Of a stretch of 64,000 nucleotides of DNA, positions 12,060 through 25,010 are shown piece after piece. Source of the stretch: Panorpa germanica (taxonomy: Eukaryota; Arthropoda; Insecta; Mecoptera; Panorpidae); contig OY783208.1 in NCBI GenBank assembly GCA_963678705.1, positions 19,928,207-19,992,206 on the forward strand, read 5' to 3'. Made by a program: the position numbers and the translations under genes. Each line of letters begins with the position of its first letter. Position 1 is the first letter of the stretch. Below the pieces are notes generated by a model. It saw nothing but the letters and a program-made list of their open reading frames with translations. It did no database searches and was not told the origin of the DNA.

Positions 12060-12620
12060 CGTTATAAAAATAGTGAAGGATTAGTAGTTACAATTCACAA
12101 CGTTTATGCAAATTATGGTCTAAACTATGAGTTAAATTAATCGACTGTGAAAAAATTAATTTAGAAATTCACAGAGACTGGATCAGTTAGTGATCAACAC
12201 TTTGGCCGTCGATTATGCTCAGTTGAACACTTTATAAAGTTCTACTCTCGCATGATGTACTCAGTTAGTTAAATTACGAATTCCTATTTAATTTAAATCA
12301 CAAAATTATTTTTTTTAATAAAATTAAAAGCAGAATTAAATTTATAAAATTCAGATAAGAAATGAAAACAAATTTTTAGAAAATAACTGAAAAAGTATGG
12401 ATGAAGGTACAGCTTTAAAAAGTAATGTTTGTTCCAATTAAACACCTGCAACTATAAGCACTAAGTCGCCTTGAATAAATGAACAACAATAAGTGGATGC
12501 TGTTGGAACTAAAAATGGCATTTTCTCTCTTTAATTAAAGTGATACAACGTTATATAAAATTCCAATGCATTGTACGCCACGTCCGTAGATTTTCCATCA
12601 AGACTTTAATAGATGCAACT
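12060..12620. other. Duplicated non-coding block, MITE-free version
   Basis: 12080-12270 (AACGTTTATGCAAATTATGG ... AATTAATCGACTGTGAA ... GACTGGATCAGTTAGTGATC) matches the flanks of the MITE copy at 45004-45626 but lacks the MITE. It therefore serves as an empty site. 12515-12600 resembles a small diverged part of the same MITE family. Confidence 0.6.
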
Positions 12621-13278
12621 GTGGGAAAGCAATAATTTAAAGTTTATTTAAAAAAAGGTTTCGTTTTTTATTTCTTACCTTTCTATTTCTTATAATGCAA
12701 TTTTTTTTTTGAGAATTAATTCTTACCAATAAACAATTTTACAACAACCGTTTTTGTGTACAATTGTTTATTTTTAAAATTGCCGTACAAGCATCAAAAA
12801 CTATTAAAACTAATAAAGATTTTTATTGTGTGAAGATTTTAGGGGGTCCTAAAAATATAGTAATAAATTCACGATAATAGAAAATAGTTGCAGATGATCT
12901 CAGAAGACATTGGACTTAGATGACCTCGAAGAAATAAAACCATGATGTCTTCTTTTATTTAGAATACACGTTTATTAGTTCACAAATGAAAAACAATTAG
13001 TTACATACAAATTAATTGAATATAGTTAAATGTTGAATTAAAATAAGGTTTGATTTGAATGTGTTTTTCAATTAATTTAGTTTTAATAGATGAACCAGTT
13101 GGTGGTATGGGATATGATGTTCTTCAAGGGGTAGTTAAATTAAGAGCGAGCATGTTTCCTGAGCCGCCTGTTAATTGTGTAAAAGAAGTCAGAGGAAACT
13201 AAGGGATAGGACAACGAAAAGACATTGCAAACAATAAACACAAGTTAAGTTAGGAAATGTAAGAACGACCTTCTCAAC

Positions 13279-13594
13279 CTAATGCAAATTACGTTTTTGA
13301 TGTTTCTTTAAAGAACTTGCAGCTGAGAAACATTTATTACATAAACCACAAGAAAAAGGTTTTACAACTAAATGTGTGTTTTTATGTTGTTTTAAAACAC
13401 GTGATTCACTGAATATTTTACCACATGCGTCACAAAAAAATGGTTTTAACGTTGAATGTGTGCCTTTATGTTGATTTAAATTTGACGAATTAGCAAATAT
13501 TTTACTACATGTATTACAAGAATGTAGTTTCTTTGCTGAATGTACACGCAAATGTTTTATGATTTCTGCCTTAGAGTCAAACAATTTATTACAC
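13279..13594 (-). pseudogene. C2H2 zinc-finger paralogue Z1, 5'-truncated
   Basis: Minus-strand remnant of the cluster family. It starts inside finger 1 (FDSKAEIIKHLRVH) and keeps fingers 2 to 4, ending KRNLH and TAG at 13279-13281. Contact residues (-1, 2, 3, 6) of fingers 2 to 4 read NSNQ, ERVQ and ASSK. The N-terminal acidic module, start codon and 5' exon are missing: homology stops at 13594, where a LINE fragment begins. Downstream, about 12940-13278, the family 3' UTR is still recognisable, so this was once a full gene and not a retrocopy. Confidence 0.85.
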
Positions 13595-14155
13595 TAAAAG
13601 AGGCAGTAAGGAGAAGCAGGAGAAAGAAAGAAGTAGCGAGGAAACAGTTAAACTTCAGTCCAGAAAAATAGAGGATTTGCGTAAAGGACAAGAGGTAGAT
13701 GACGGAGATAGAGAAAATAATAAAATAGTAAAGGAAGAGGGTAAAGAAGAAATAGTAAAGTAAGAGAGTCAACAGGAAATAGTAAAGATAGAGCGTCTAT
13801 GCCTGTAATAGACACAAGTGGAGAAGTGAAAACAAAGGGAGAGGGCAGGAAGGATAGTGAAAAGATAATAGAGGATCTGTCGAGAGGAGACAAGGAAGGC
13901 AAGAGGTGATAGATGAAGATACAGGCAATAAGGAAGGAGAAGCAGGAAACGGTGTGAATAAAGGAGGAGTAGGGGACATGAAGAGAGAGGATCAAGAAAA
14001 GAAGAAACAGAAAGTACTATTCGAAGTAGTAATAGTCTAGAATAGTTTAAGTTTAGTTTTAACTTTGAATTTATATGAAATGCATTAAGAAATATAATAA
14101 TGTAGATTGTAAAGCCGAAAGGCACACAATTAATATAATAAATAATATTTCTTAT
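13595..14155 (+). mobile_element. LINE fragment, 3' part
   Basis: Purine-rich sequence whose 3' end (GTAAAGCCGAAAGGC, CACACAATTAAT, then TAATAAATAAT) matches the 3' end of the minus-strand LINE at 29512-30230. Internal frames are broken. It ends the homology of Z1 and probably truncated that gene. Confidence 0.65.
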
Positions 14156-14342
14156 CCAATAAATTTGAAATTATTCATTGATTTTTATAATTATGTGAGA
14201 ACCATATATTTTAACAACAGTTGTAGATTTCTAAAATCTTTTTAAATGATAAATGATATGTAGTAATAAGAAATACAGGCAAAATTGTAAGCGCATGCAT
14301 TTATTGTTTTATGCCATCTGATGTTTTAAAATCAATAATAAT

Positions 14343-14381
14343 GGGCTTGTGTCCTATGTGTTAGTTTCTATAAAAGTGTAC
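14343..14381 (-). repeat. GGGCTTG MITE, left piece of a split copy
   Basis: GGGCTTGTGTCCTATGTGTTAG through AAAAGTGTAC, the outer 39 bp of the MITE. It is cut by the BEL/Pao insertion and resumes at 21398 with TGTACTATATATTG. Confidence 0.9.
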
Positions 14382-15029
14382 TGTTTGGGGAGTTTGGACC
14401 TTATAGAGATCTATAGGCTGGCTAGGGCGTATCTGCGATCTGTCGGCGGTATCCAAGTTCTCGAACGGCAAATGTCGCTCAGTTCCTTTCAATAGCTTAG
14501 GGTGCGCACAATTTGTTATGAAGGACCTTTTTGTTATTAACTAATTAATAGCAATTTTTTATTTATATCAAAAGACACAGCAAAACATCAGAACTTTTTT
14601 AGATTACATTTATTTTAAAACTACACTATTGAATTACATATAAATTGATTAAATATTTTAATTGTTAAAAATACTAGTTACGACACTAAGTAAATGTAGC
14701 TCGCGGTTTTAGTTATGTATAATAATATGTGTAATTATTATTTTCTGTTTATGCACCAAAAGATTAAAGCGTGCGTTACGTTCCAGGTTTGAGTTAATAA
14801 GAATGAATCGGAAACATTTACGTAGTGTGGACCCTAGAGAAGTGACTCATATAAACAAAGGATGTTTACTTAAGCAGTGTTATGGTTGCCCAAAGCGGCA
14901 GTATATATAAAAACAAATACGCATAAAATAGAAATAAATTAAAACATAGAAATCTTAAAACTAACATTAATTAAAAATAAAGGCAAGATATTGATATATA
15001 AATATGAATATTGTATGCGTTTATGAACA
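14382..15029 (-). repeat. BEL/Pao LTR (3' LTR in element orientation)
   Basis: 648 bp starting TGTTTGGGGAG and ending TTATGAACA, near-identical to 20750-21397. Preceded by the TGTAC target duplication. Confidence 0.95.
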
Positions 15030-18000
15030 TTCTCCCGGGCGTTGAAATTGGGATATGTTATCAAAGTTTCAATTAATGTTCGATTGGTAATGGAGCAAGA
15101 TGTCGCACTAGACGTTTTAATTCGCTTTGATTGTTTTTATAGTGGCTAGACGAGCCGTTAAATCATCACTGACACTCACTTTCACAATACGAGCCAACAT
15201 CCAGTGTGATGGAGGTAGATTAGGTTCTTTGATTAAAACCAAACTTCCGGGCTGCGGTACAACACCTGTAGAAGTTTTCCATTTTGAAAGTTGATTGCAG
15301 TGTCCAAGATAATCATTCGACCAGCGTTTCCAGAAGTTTTGAATGCAGTCCTGAAGTTGTGCGAAGCGCTGCATTCTGCTAAGATTGATTGGAGCGTCCT
15401 TTGCAGGAGCGATGCTAGTAAGCTGCCGTCCTATTAGCAGGTGTCCAGGTGTGATGGGAACTAGGTCGTTAGGATCATTGGAGGCGGGGTAAAGAGGGCG
15501 AGAATTGAGTATTGCCTCTATTTGGGTTAGCAATGTGTAAGTGTCTTCGAAAGTAAAGTGATTATTTTGTATAACACGTTTAAGATGTGCTTTTGTGGAC
15601 TTGATGTTACTCTCCCACAAACCTCCCCAACTAGGCGAGTATGGTGGAATGAACTTCCATGTAATGGTTAAATCAGAAGCCACAGTTTCAATTGTTTTTG
15701 CATTATTTCCATCCGATAAAAATTTACCTAAGGCCCGGCTGGCTCCAACAAAGTTGGTGCCGTTATCAGAATAAATGATATTAGGTTTGCCTCTGCGCGA
15801 TATGAATCGATTCAGAGCAGCTAAGAAGCACTGAGTCGTAAGTTCAGTAACCAATTCTAAATGTATAGCCTTTGTTGCGAAGCAGATAAATAAGCAAATG
15901 TAACATTTTAATAGTTTACTACCTCGGCCATATTTGTTTCTGACCATAATAGGGCCAGCATAATCGACGCCGGTGTCTTTGAACCATCCTTCTCCATTAT
16001 CAGCGTTGTTAATTTATGTTTGTTGTGTAGAACAATAGGATGCCGTCTGTGAAATTCGAAATTTGAATATTTTAGTCTGTCACCTACTCTAATGATGTCG
16101 TTATCATCGAGAAAGGGATTGAGACAAAGCAGTGTGCTTTTATTTGCTAAAGGTGCGTTACACTTTAGAGCTTTTAATTCAGACGCAAAATGTTCTTTTT
16201 GTGCTAACTTCACAAGAAGTTGCATTGAATCTTGTAATTCTGTAACCGTTAAAATGCCGTTTGCCTTATTTTGTTTGTTTCTACAGTTGTGTATAAAACG
16301 TAGGCAATACGCGGTGACTCTATTGAGAGTTCCTAAGTTTGAGAATGTATCAAATATAGGATTTGATTTGGTTATGGAATGATTCGACAATATAATTGAT
16401 TTCGTTTCAGGTAAACATTTTACAGTACAATTACTTTCAGGCCATGAACTTTCTGATTGCGATAACCAGTCTGGACCTTGCCACCAGAAATTGTAATCAA
16501 TTATATTACTAGCAAGACTGCCTCGCGAAATCAAATCAGCTGGATTATATTCAGTACGCACATGACGCCATTGAGTGATGGAATTCATGTCTGTTTGAAT
16601 TTCGGAAACACGGTTTGCTACAAAAGTCTTTAAGGTGTTAGGTATACATTTAAGCCATGATAGTACAATAACTGAATCAGACCAGAGAATTACGCGGTTT
16701 ACCGGTACAGATATTATTGACAACAATTTTTTAGTCATTCTAGACAGCAACAATGCTGCACATAATTCCAAGCATGGAATTGTTAGCGATTTTAAAGGCG
16801 ATACTTTAGATTTTGAATGTAATAACGTTGTTTTAGAAATATTTTCATTATTAGTGCTTTTAAAATATATGCAAGCACCGTATGCACGTTCTGAAGCGTC
16901 ACAAAAGCCATGAATTTCAATGGTTTCGAAATTACTGATTAATGACTTTCGCGGTATAGATACGTTATTTAAGCTTGGCAATTGATTTATTAAAGCAGTC
17001 CAAATATTTGCTAAATGTTCTGGAACTTCGTCGTCCCAATGTAAGTTAGCTAGCCATAATTGTTGTATCATTAATTTGAAAGGTATGACACAAGGCGATA
17101 GTAATCCAAGTGGATCAAAAATTTTAGCAATAAATGATAAAATATTTCGTTTAGTTAGTTTAGCAGGTGGATCAAAATGTGCAATACTGTATTTGAAACA
17201 GTCTGTTTCAGAGTTCCATTTGACACCTAAAGTTTTGAAATGTTCTATATCTCCGTGTTCGATATAGAAGTGTTTGTCGTATGTTGTATTGTCCAAGTAG
17301 ACTAATACAGCAGGATCATTGGATATCCATTTACGTAGATTGAATCCTGCACTGCTTAAAATTTCAATAATTTTATTGCAGCGTTGTTTAAGTTCTGCCA
17401 GATCATTTGACCCAGTCAGCATGTCATCAACATAGAAATCATTGATGATTGTGTTTGCAGCATTTGGATGTGCAGTTGTATTGTCGTAGCCTAGCTGCGT
17501 TAGGCTTCTTATTGCAAGATAAGCTGCAGATAATGTACCGTAAGTTACAGTGTTTAACTGATAAGATTGTAATTTGTCGTCTGGGCTATCCCTCCAAAGA
17601 ATCTGTTGAAGATTTCTTTGAGATGGGTGTACCAGTATTTGTCGGTACATCATTGCAATGTCTGCTACGACTACATATTCGTATTGACGAAATTTTATTA
17701 AGATAGTAAATAAGTCATTTTGAATGGTCGGCCCATTCGCTTGTAAAGAGTTAAGCGACGTGTTTGTGCTACTTGACATAGAGCCGTCAAAGACCACTCT
17801 CAACTTGCTTGTGGTACTACTTAATTTTATTATACCGTGATGTGGTAAAAAGTACGAGGGTTCAGACGAGGTCTGATTTGGGTTAAGAGACATGTGACCC
17901 AATTGCATGTATTCATGGATAAACGCAGAATACATGGACTTATATTGCTCGTTATTAGCAAATTTTCTTTCAAGTGGTAGAAAGCGTTTAGTAGCGGCCG

Positions 18001-20131
18001 TCTTGGAATCTCCTAGCATTGATGCAGGCAATTTTAGTGGTAAAGTTACTACAAATCTACCATCGGAATCGCGAGTGGTAGTTTTATTGAAATGTTCTTG
18101 ACACGCCTGTTCTTCTACCGTTAAAGAACTACATTCCTTAACAGACTCAATCTCCCAAAACTTGGACATTTGAGTTTGTAAAGATGCGTGGTAACAATGA
18201 GCATTGTTGTTGTTAGTATTAACTTTAAAGTTGGTAACTATCCAACCCAAGGAGGTACGTTGCAAATTTAATCGATTATTAACTAGCTTTGTATTGCCAA
18301 CACGTAGGAGTTTCCAAAATATATCGGCACCCAATAATAAATCCACCGATTGTGGTTTATTAAAACTAGGATCCGCTAGTTTTATATTAGAGGGTATTGA
18401 TAGATTGTTAATATCCAATGTAGTGTGTGGAATATTATCAGTTATTTTGTCTATTATGAGACAGTTTACAAATGTTTTGTAATTTGTATTTGCAGAATGT
18501 AAAGCGATTTTTACCTGCTTATTTATTTTAGTTTCCGAATTACCGATTCCCGAAATTACCACGTGCGATTGTTTGGTAGGAATATTTAATTTGCTAATTA
18601 AACGATTGGTAATGAAACTAGTTTGACTACCATTGTCAAGAAGAGCGCGAGCGATAATTGGCTTACCGTCTTTATCAAGAATGCTTACCAAAGCGGTCGA
18701 AAGTATTACTTGATTCGTCTGATTGACATGCGCAGTCAAAGCGTTAGAAGTGCTAGCTGTAGGAACAGAAGTATCCGAATCTTCTGTTTCAATATGTAGC
18801 AATGAATGGTGTTTTTTGTTGCAAGTAATGCAACTGTATTTTGAAGTACAGCTGTTAATAGTGTGACCCTTGCTCAAACAATTTAGGCACTGCTGTCTTC
18901 TTCGGATCTCGTTAATTCGAGCCCTTATGTTGAGTTTTAAAAAATTATTACAATGACTTATACTGTGATCTTTATTGCAAAACAGGCATTTGTCGCGTTG
19001 TGAAACTAAAAGGGATTTATGAGGTCTGGATTTGTGAGTAACATTAGAATCGCAATTGTGTTCATCTAACTCGTGAGCACGCTCGAGCATAAAAGAAAGC
19101 ATAGTATCAATTTCCTGATAGTCAGTTTTAGAAATGTCTGAAGCTAGCCAATGCTTTTTTGTTTCAGAATCTAGTTTTTTAGAAATTAATATTGACACTA
19201 TGTGATTCCATCTATTTTCCTCCGGAATAATATTTTCCAAAGCCTTGACGTGCTTTTTAATTAGGGCTGCAGTAGCTCTTAATTTATTACTACTCTCAGA
19301 GGTAATAGCAGGAATTTTTAGAAAAGAATTAAGGTGATGTGAAATCATTTTTCTTTTATTATCGTACGCAGTCACTAGCAAATCCCAACATAATTGATAA
19401 TTGTTAGGATCTAATTGCACCGATGCAATAGTATCAAATGCCTCATCTTTCAACGAACGACGTAAGATGTGTAACTTTTTAAAGTTAGAATATTTAACTT
19501 GATTGTGAACCAAGCTTTCAAATGTGGCTTTAAACTCATCCCATTGTTCTATATTTCCGGAAAACGTTGGAACGTTAATGGAGGATAAATGCATGTCCTC
19601 ATCTGAAAATACTGATGGTTTTGTATCAGATGCAGCTACTGTCTGAATTGCAAGCGATTCAGAAGCTAAAATAATTTCATTGAGAATGCTGCCTACTTGT
19701 GTATTGCATAAAAAAATCGTTATTTTCTTTATCAATGACTTCTAATTCGTTTTCATCTTCTATTAATTCTCTCATTTGAGCGTGAATTTTATCAATAGAA
19801 GACATTAGTGGTTGCCATTGCTTATGAAGAATCTTTATTTCTTCTAATTTGTATGTAGAAGAATCTGCTATGTCAACATTGTCAATCGACTGGCTACATT
19901 GTTTCAATTTCAATTTGATTCCGTGTAATTTAACTTTTAAAGATTTTGACGACATTGTGAATGGAGCTTTAAATAATTTTTACGAACTCTTTTTAAATGT
20001 ATATTTAAAAATGATTTAATGTATATATTATTGTTAGAAATAATATGAGTTGTGGGCTATTACGTAACAGACGTAATACGATCCCTGTGTTCAATAACAC
20101 ATATGTTTGAATGTATATGCCCTACGCAGTC

Positions 20132-20365
20132 ATAGTCCAGTAGTAGAACGTTAAATGACTGAAGTATAAACGGCAAAAGTTGTGTCCAAGTAACACGAAA
20201 TACGAGCTCTAAAAAATAGTCATAGCCTAGTAAGGCGTTAAATGGCCAGATTAAACGAGGCAAGAGGATGTGTCCAAATAACACGAAATACGTTGCTCTT
20301 AAACAGAACAGTCATAGTCTAGTAGTGACGTTAAATGACTGGAGTATACGAGGCAACGGCTTATC
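20132..20365. repeat. Imperfect tandem repeat in the BEL/Pao leader, about 2.6 units of 90 bp
   Basis: Units open with AGTCATAG(T/C)C(T/C)AGTA and contain CGTTAAATG and a TGTCCAA(G/A)TAACACGAAATACG block. They start near 20132, 20218 and 20311, between the LTR and the gag start. Leader repeats are common in LTR elements; no function is assigned. Confidence 0.75.
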
Positions 20366-20749
20366 AAATTCAACAGAACTCACATAAACAATAATAAATT
20401 ATGTGAGTGAGACGCATGAATGACGTAATGAATGTTAGAAATATTCATTGATGGCCAAACACCTTGAAATAATGCATTAACAACTAAAACGTAATATATG
20501 TAAAAGTGTATAAAAATAAAATGTAAACGAAAAACCCAAAATAGAGATAATATTAAGGATAGGTGGAATTTATAAGAATTTTGAGGAATACCTTGACCAC
20601 CACTGGCGTGTGAAGTTCTTTGTTCGAAGCTGATCCCAAAATGGCTGCAACTGCTGCGTCGTTTCTGATGAAAATTGGGCGCAAAAATGAGGTTTTTTGC
20701 TGGTATGTTCACCTTGCTGATGAATATCCGGTTCGAAGAAGGACCAAAA

Positions 20750-21397
20750 TGTTTGGGGAGTTTGGACCTTATAGAGATCTATAGGCTGGCTAGGGCGTAT
20801 CTGCGATCTGTCGGCGGTATCCAAGTTCTCGAACGGCAAATGTCGCTCAGTTCCTTTCAATAGCTTAGGGTGCGCACAATTTGTTATGAAGGACCTTTTT
20901 GTTATTAACTAATTAATAGCAATTTTTTATTTATATCAAAAGACACAGCAAAACATCAGAACTTTTTTAGATTACATTTATTTTAAAACTACACTATTGA
21001 ATTACATATAAATTGATTAAATATTTTAATTGATAAAAATACTAGTTACGACACTAAGTAAATGTAGCTCGCGGTTTTAGTTATGTATAATAATATGTGT
21101 AATTATTATTTTCTGTTTATCCACCAAAAGATTAAAGCGTGCGTTACGTTCCAGGTTTGAGTTAATAAGAATGAATCGGAAACATTTACGTAGTGTGGAC
21201 CCTAGAGAAGTGACTCATATAAACAAAGGATGTTTACTTAAGCAGTGTTATGGTTGCCCAAAGCGGCAGTATATATAAAAACAAATACGCATAAAATAGA
21301 AATGAATTAAAACATAGAAATCTTAAAACTAACATTAATTAAAAATAAAGGCAAGATATTGATTTATAAATATGAATATTGTATGCGTTTATGAACA
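20750..21397 (-). repeat. BEL/Pao LTR (5' LTR in element orientation)
   Basis: Second 648-bp LTR, same termini, followed by TGTAC. About four differences from its partner. Confidence 0.95.
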
Positions 21398-21967
21398 TGT
21401 ACTATATATTGATAAAGTGGGTTACTAGAACCTCAAATGTTCAATTATTTTTCAATAACTCCTTATATGTTAAGAGATGTTAATAATTAAAAAAAAGTCA
21501 TTTTGTCTCTTTAATTATTAAAGGGATTCAACGTTGTACACATTCCAAGTGCAACCTTACAGCTCATAAATCTCTGCTATATGTATTTATATATCAAAAT
21601 ATCAAAGATTATTCACAGCTATTTTAAGGAACTCTCAAATTTCAATATTATGTCTGCCTTAGCAGGGTTCTAATAAAATAAAAACTAATTATTCTTTGAT
21701 TTGACTTGATTATTTGACTACCAACAGCTACAGAACATTATCACAGCACTGACCTACTCAACAAATAACTGACGTTAAAATGCATTTCACGTCATACAAA
21801 TATGGCCTACCATTTCTAGCGCTAAAACTACAATTCATACTTTTAATTGCTATATCTCCGTCAATATTTAGATATTTAATAAAATAGACACGCCAATACA
21901 CATTTATTAACATCAAATTCAATCAACAATTGAAAAATCGACAACTAAAAAATGAGGACACAAGCCC
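21398..21967 (-). repeat. GGGCTTG MITE, right piece of a split copy
   Basis: Continues the MITE interrupted at 14381 and ends AGGACACAAGCCC. The following ATTGTTTATTTTTAAAATTGCC matches the MITE-free sequences near 12765 and 32540. Confidence 0.9.
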
Positions 21968-22230
21968 ATTGTTTATTTTTAAAATTGCCGTACTAACAAT
22001 TTACCATTTACCATTACGGGGCCTTAAAAATGTAGTAATTAATACACGATTATAAAAAATAGTAGCAGATGATCTCAGAAGACGGTGGACTTGGATGTCC
22101 TCGAAGAAATAAAACCTTGATGTCTTCTTTTATTTAGAATACACGTTTATTAGTTCACAAATGAAAAACAATTAGTTACATACAAATTATGTGAATATAG
22201 TTAAATGTTGAATTAATATAAGGTTTGATT

Positions 22231-22593
22231 CAGACAGATACTGAGAAAGTAGAGAGGAAAGAATGTGTAGAGTGTGCGGAACGGAGGACGAAACACTGGG
22301 CACATTAAGATTGATTATAAGGAAAAAGTAGGGAGCAAGATGAATATTGGGCAGCTCTTAAAAGGGGGCAAGGAAGGGCACAGATGGATGGCAGAAAAAA
22401 CTAGAAGAAGGAATGGTGAAGCTATTTAAATCTTCTAAAAATGTGCAAAACCATGTATTTTCTTTTAGATATTAGGAGAATTTGTATTTTAGTTTTTGGT
22501 AGAAGGAAATAGATATATATTTAAGGAATAAAATGTATTGTACTAAGGCAGAAGAATGTAATGCCACAAGGTAAACATTAAATAAATAATAAA
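22231..22593 (+). mobile_element. 5'-truncated LINE with 13-bp target duplication
   Basis: Encodes the decayed end of a LINE ORF2 (MCRVCGTEDE region, CCHC knuckle) and a TAAATAAATAATA-type tail. It is flanked by ATAAGGTTTGATT at 22218-22230 and 22594-22606. It lies in the 3' untranslated region of Z2. The same insertion with the same duplication is present behind Z6. Confidence 0.85.
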
Positions 22594-23447
22594 ATAAGGT
22601 TTGATTTAGTTTTAATAGATGAACCAGGGGTATGATGTTATTCAAGGGGTACTTAAATTGAGGTGAGAATGTTGCCTGAGCCGCCTATTAATTGTGTAAA
22701 AGAAATCAGAGAAAGCTAAAGGATAAGTTGCGGGATGAGTTCTTATTTATTTTTATTATTTAAACTTTTTTACCTAATTTTTAAAACGTTATTTCGCAGA
22801 GCCACCTAATTTAAATATAAGACGTAAATTAGGAAAGCAGCTAATAAAATAATGAACATTAATAACAAAAAAAGGCAAAACAGTTAAATATAACTATTGA
22901 TTAGCCATATGAACTAATCAACCCCGCTTATCGGTCCGATCTAAGACAGTTTTGCCTTGAATACAAAGCGTACAAAGTGTTTCAAAAACATTAATAAGAA
23001 TAATAATTATTTACCGGAATCTAGAGTTACGCATGAATTTATTCGGGCTCTCCAAGAGAACGTCAAAGTGTCAGAAATTTATGTTTTAACTACCTTTTTA
23101 CAATTATTAAGGTACTTAAACTACACTTGAATTTTCAAAGTGTGGTTATTGAGTTTTGAAATAAGACTGTCCTCTTTTGTTGGACACGAAACTGTATATA
23201 AACCCCCTAACCCTCTGCAGATCTACATCATTCCTTATCTATAGATAAATTATTATTTTACATCTAAAGATGTAGTACAAACCAATAACAGAACTAACTA
23301 AAAAGAAAAGGATGTCCCTTACCACATAAAAGCGGTTCAGTGTCCTTTGTCTTCCTACCAATGCTTATTAAATAAGCTTCATAGAGTAAAACTAATCCAA
23401 GTATAAACACAAGTTAAGTTAGGAAATGTAAAAACGACTTACTCAAC

Positions 23448-24476
23448 CTAATGTAAATTACGTTTTTGATGATTCTTTAGATTACCTGCAGTTGAGAAAC
23501 ATATATTACATAAACTACAAGAAAATGGTTTTAGACCTAAATGTGTGTTTTTATGTCGTTTTAAATCCGACGAACGACTGAACGTTTTACTACATTCGCC
23601 ACAAGAAAATGGTTTTACACCTAAATGTGTGTTTTTATGTTGTTTTAAAACATGTGATCGACTAAACGTTTTACTACATTCGTCGCAAGAAAATGGTTTT
23701 AGACCTGAATGTGTGTTTTTATGGTCTTTTAAACTTTGTGATTGAGTGAACGTTTTGCTACATTCGTCGCAAGAAAATGGTTTTAGACCTGAATGTGTGT
23801 TTTTATGTTGTTTTAAATGCGATGAACTATTAAACGATTTACTACATTTGTCGCAAGAAAACGGGTTTACAGCTAAATGTCTGTTTTTATGTAGCTTTAA
23901 ACCCAAAGAACTACTGAATGTTTTACTACATTCGACACAAGAAAATGGTTTTACAAGTAAATGTGTGTTTTGATGTTGTTTTAAATAACTTGATCGACTA
24001 AACGTTTTACTACATTCGTCACAAGAAAATGGTTTTACAACTAAATGTGTGTTTTTATGTCGTTTTAAACTTGACGAATTAGCAAATATTTTACTACATG
24101 TATTACAAGAGTGTAGTTTCTTTCCTGAATGTACACGCAAATGTTTTTTGATTTCTGCCTTAGAGTCCAACAATTTGTTACATACATCACAGATATAAGG
24201 CTTCAGGTTCGTATTCATTTCACTTTGAAGTTGGTGCTCTGGAACTTCAAGCTTAATGAAGTAATCATCACGGGGTAGGTGTGTAGCTTCATCTGAGTTA
24301 TATTCTGGTTCTTTTTTAAATTCTGTTTTTATTTCATCACATAGCGCTGCTTCTTTGACGACTCGTCCTTCTTCTATTTCTATTTTGATATCTCCGTTTA
24401 AATTTTCCGTTTTCATTGGTTCAGTTAATCCCACATCAACTTCTACATTTGTTTGTTCTAATTTGCAATTCTCCAT
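23448..24476 (-). CDS. C2H2 zinc-finger protein Z2 (342 residues, nine fingers)
   Basis: ATG at 24474-24476 (MENCKLEQ), chosen because a T-rich AG acceptor lies just upstream (exon from 24502) and every paralogue starts at this point; the frame is open further upstream only through intron. Residues 1-92 are the acidic module with IKIE, IKTE and IKLE SUMO-consensus sites. Nine fingers follow from residue 94; the last has H-x5-H and ends KRNLH. Contact residues of fingers 3-8 (-1, 2, 3, 6): RSYQ, SLGL, SSHQ, QQSD, RHVQ, RSDR. Linkers are of the LGLKPF type instead of TGEKP. A non-coding 5' exon homologue ends at 24920. A probable nuclear sequence-specific DNA binder; target unknown. Appears intact. 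Confidence 0.9.
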   Translation of the reverse strand: MENCKLEQTNVEVDVGLTEPMKTENLNGDIKIEIEEGRVVKEAALCDEIKTEFKKEPEYNSDEATHLPRDDYFIKLEVPEHQLQSEMNTNLKPYICDVCNKLLDSKAEIKKHLRVHSGKKLHSCNTCSKIFANSSSLKRHKNTHLVVKPFSCDECSKTFSRSSYLKQHQNTHLLVKPFSCVECSKTFSSSLGLKLHKNRHLAVNPFSCDKCSKSFNSSSHLKQHKNTHSGLKPFSCDECSKTFTQSQSLKDHKNTHSGLKPFSCDECSKTFSRSHVLKQHKNTHLGVKPFSCGECSKTFSRSSDLKRHKNTHLGLKPFSCSLCNICFSTAGNLKNHQKRNLH

Positions 24477-24919
24477 TATATGTAGAACAATTTTGAAGTT
24501 TGCTAAAAAAAAAAACAAATTTTAGCAACAAAAAAATAAGAAATCTATGTTAATAAAAATAAATCTGAGGTGTTTAAGAAATGAAACAAAACTATGTGAC
24601 ATAATAAAAATAAATAAGTGAAGGTAAGCTAAATTAACGTAAAGGCTTTTATGTAATAAATGTATGCTTTGTAAAACATTAATTAAATAAATAAAGGTTA
24701 TATAAAAGGCAAGATTAAAACCCTTAAGGCAATAACCATTTTAATATTTTGTTTCTTACTCCCTAAAATATAAAGTAATTAATTAGGTAAAATAAAAATT
24801 CATTTTAATATAGTAGGGTATTTATATATTAATTTACCACTTTTCTCAAAAATCTAGAGCCTTCTATTAATCTTTTTATAAAATATGAATAGAATAAGAT
24901 GAACTGAGTAAAACCTTAC

Positions 24920-25010
24920 AATGGGCTGTCAAAATAAAGATATTACAGTTTTCTTTATTTTAAATGCGTTATTGGTTCCAGGACGGGCGGGATTTATGAA
25001 CCTGAATATT
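24920..25010 (-). promoter_or_regulatory. Putative non-coding 5' exon and promoter-proximal block of Z2
   Basis: A splice-donor-like GTAAGG at 24914-24919 follows a block (TTTGACAGCCC region) that is conserved before Z3, Z4, Z5, Z6, Z8 and Z9 (exon ends at 34745, 37052, 40792, 44573, 56423, 59010). The upstream GGGATTTATGAACCTGAATATT block is also shared. Transcription starts are not visible. Confidence 0.5.

Larger units (their letters stand above)
14382..21397 (-). mobile_element. BEL/Pao LTR retrotransposon with both LTRs
   Basis: Two direct LTRs of 648 bp (14382-15029 and 20750-21397), each TG...CA, are flanked by a 5-bp target duplication TGTAC. The LTRs differ at about four positions, so the insertion is recent. 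Read on the minus strand, the parts in order are: a gag-like region with DUF1759-like sequence and zinc knuckles (about 19.95-18.8 kb), aspartic protease near 18.65 kb (LLDNGSQTSF), RT with YVDD near 17.4 kb, RNase H (HGFCDASERAYGAC, near 16.9 kb) and integrase (about 15.95-15.2 kb). The coding region is not a single open frame; about two breaks are apparent. It sits inside a MITE copy. Confidence 0.95.

Noticed and set aside
13648-14125. Overlapping minus-strand frames rich in Leu, Ser and Phe
   Set aside because: Antisense of a purine-rich LINE fragment; composition explains the open frames.
16092-18482. Several plus-strand frames of 60-100 codons
   Set aside because: All are shadows of the BEL/Pao pol region on the minus strand.
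23448-24476. KRAB or ZAD domain at the N-terminus of the zinc-finger proteins
   Set aside because: No KRAB boxes and no four-cysteine ZAD pattern; the N-terminus is an acidic K-x-E-rich module.
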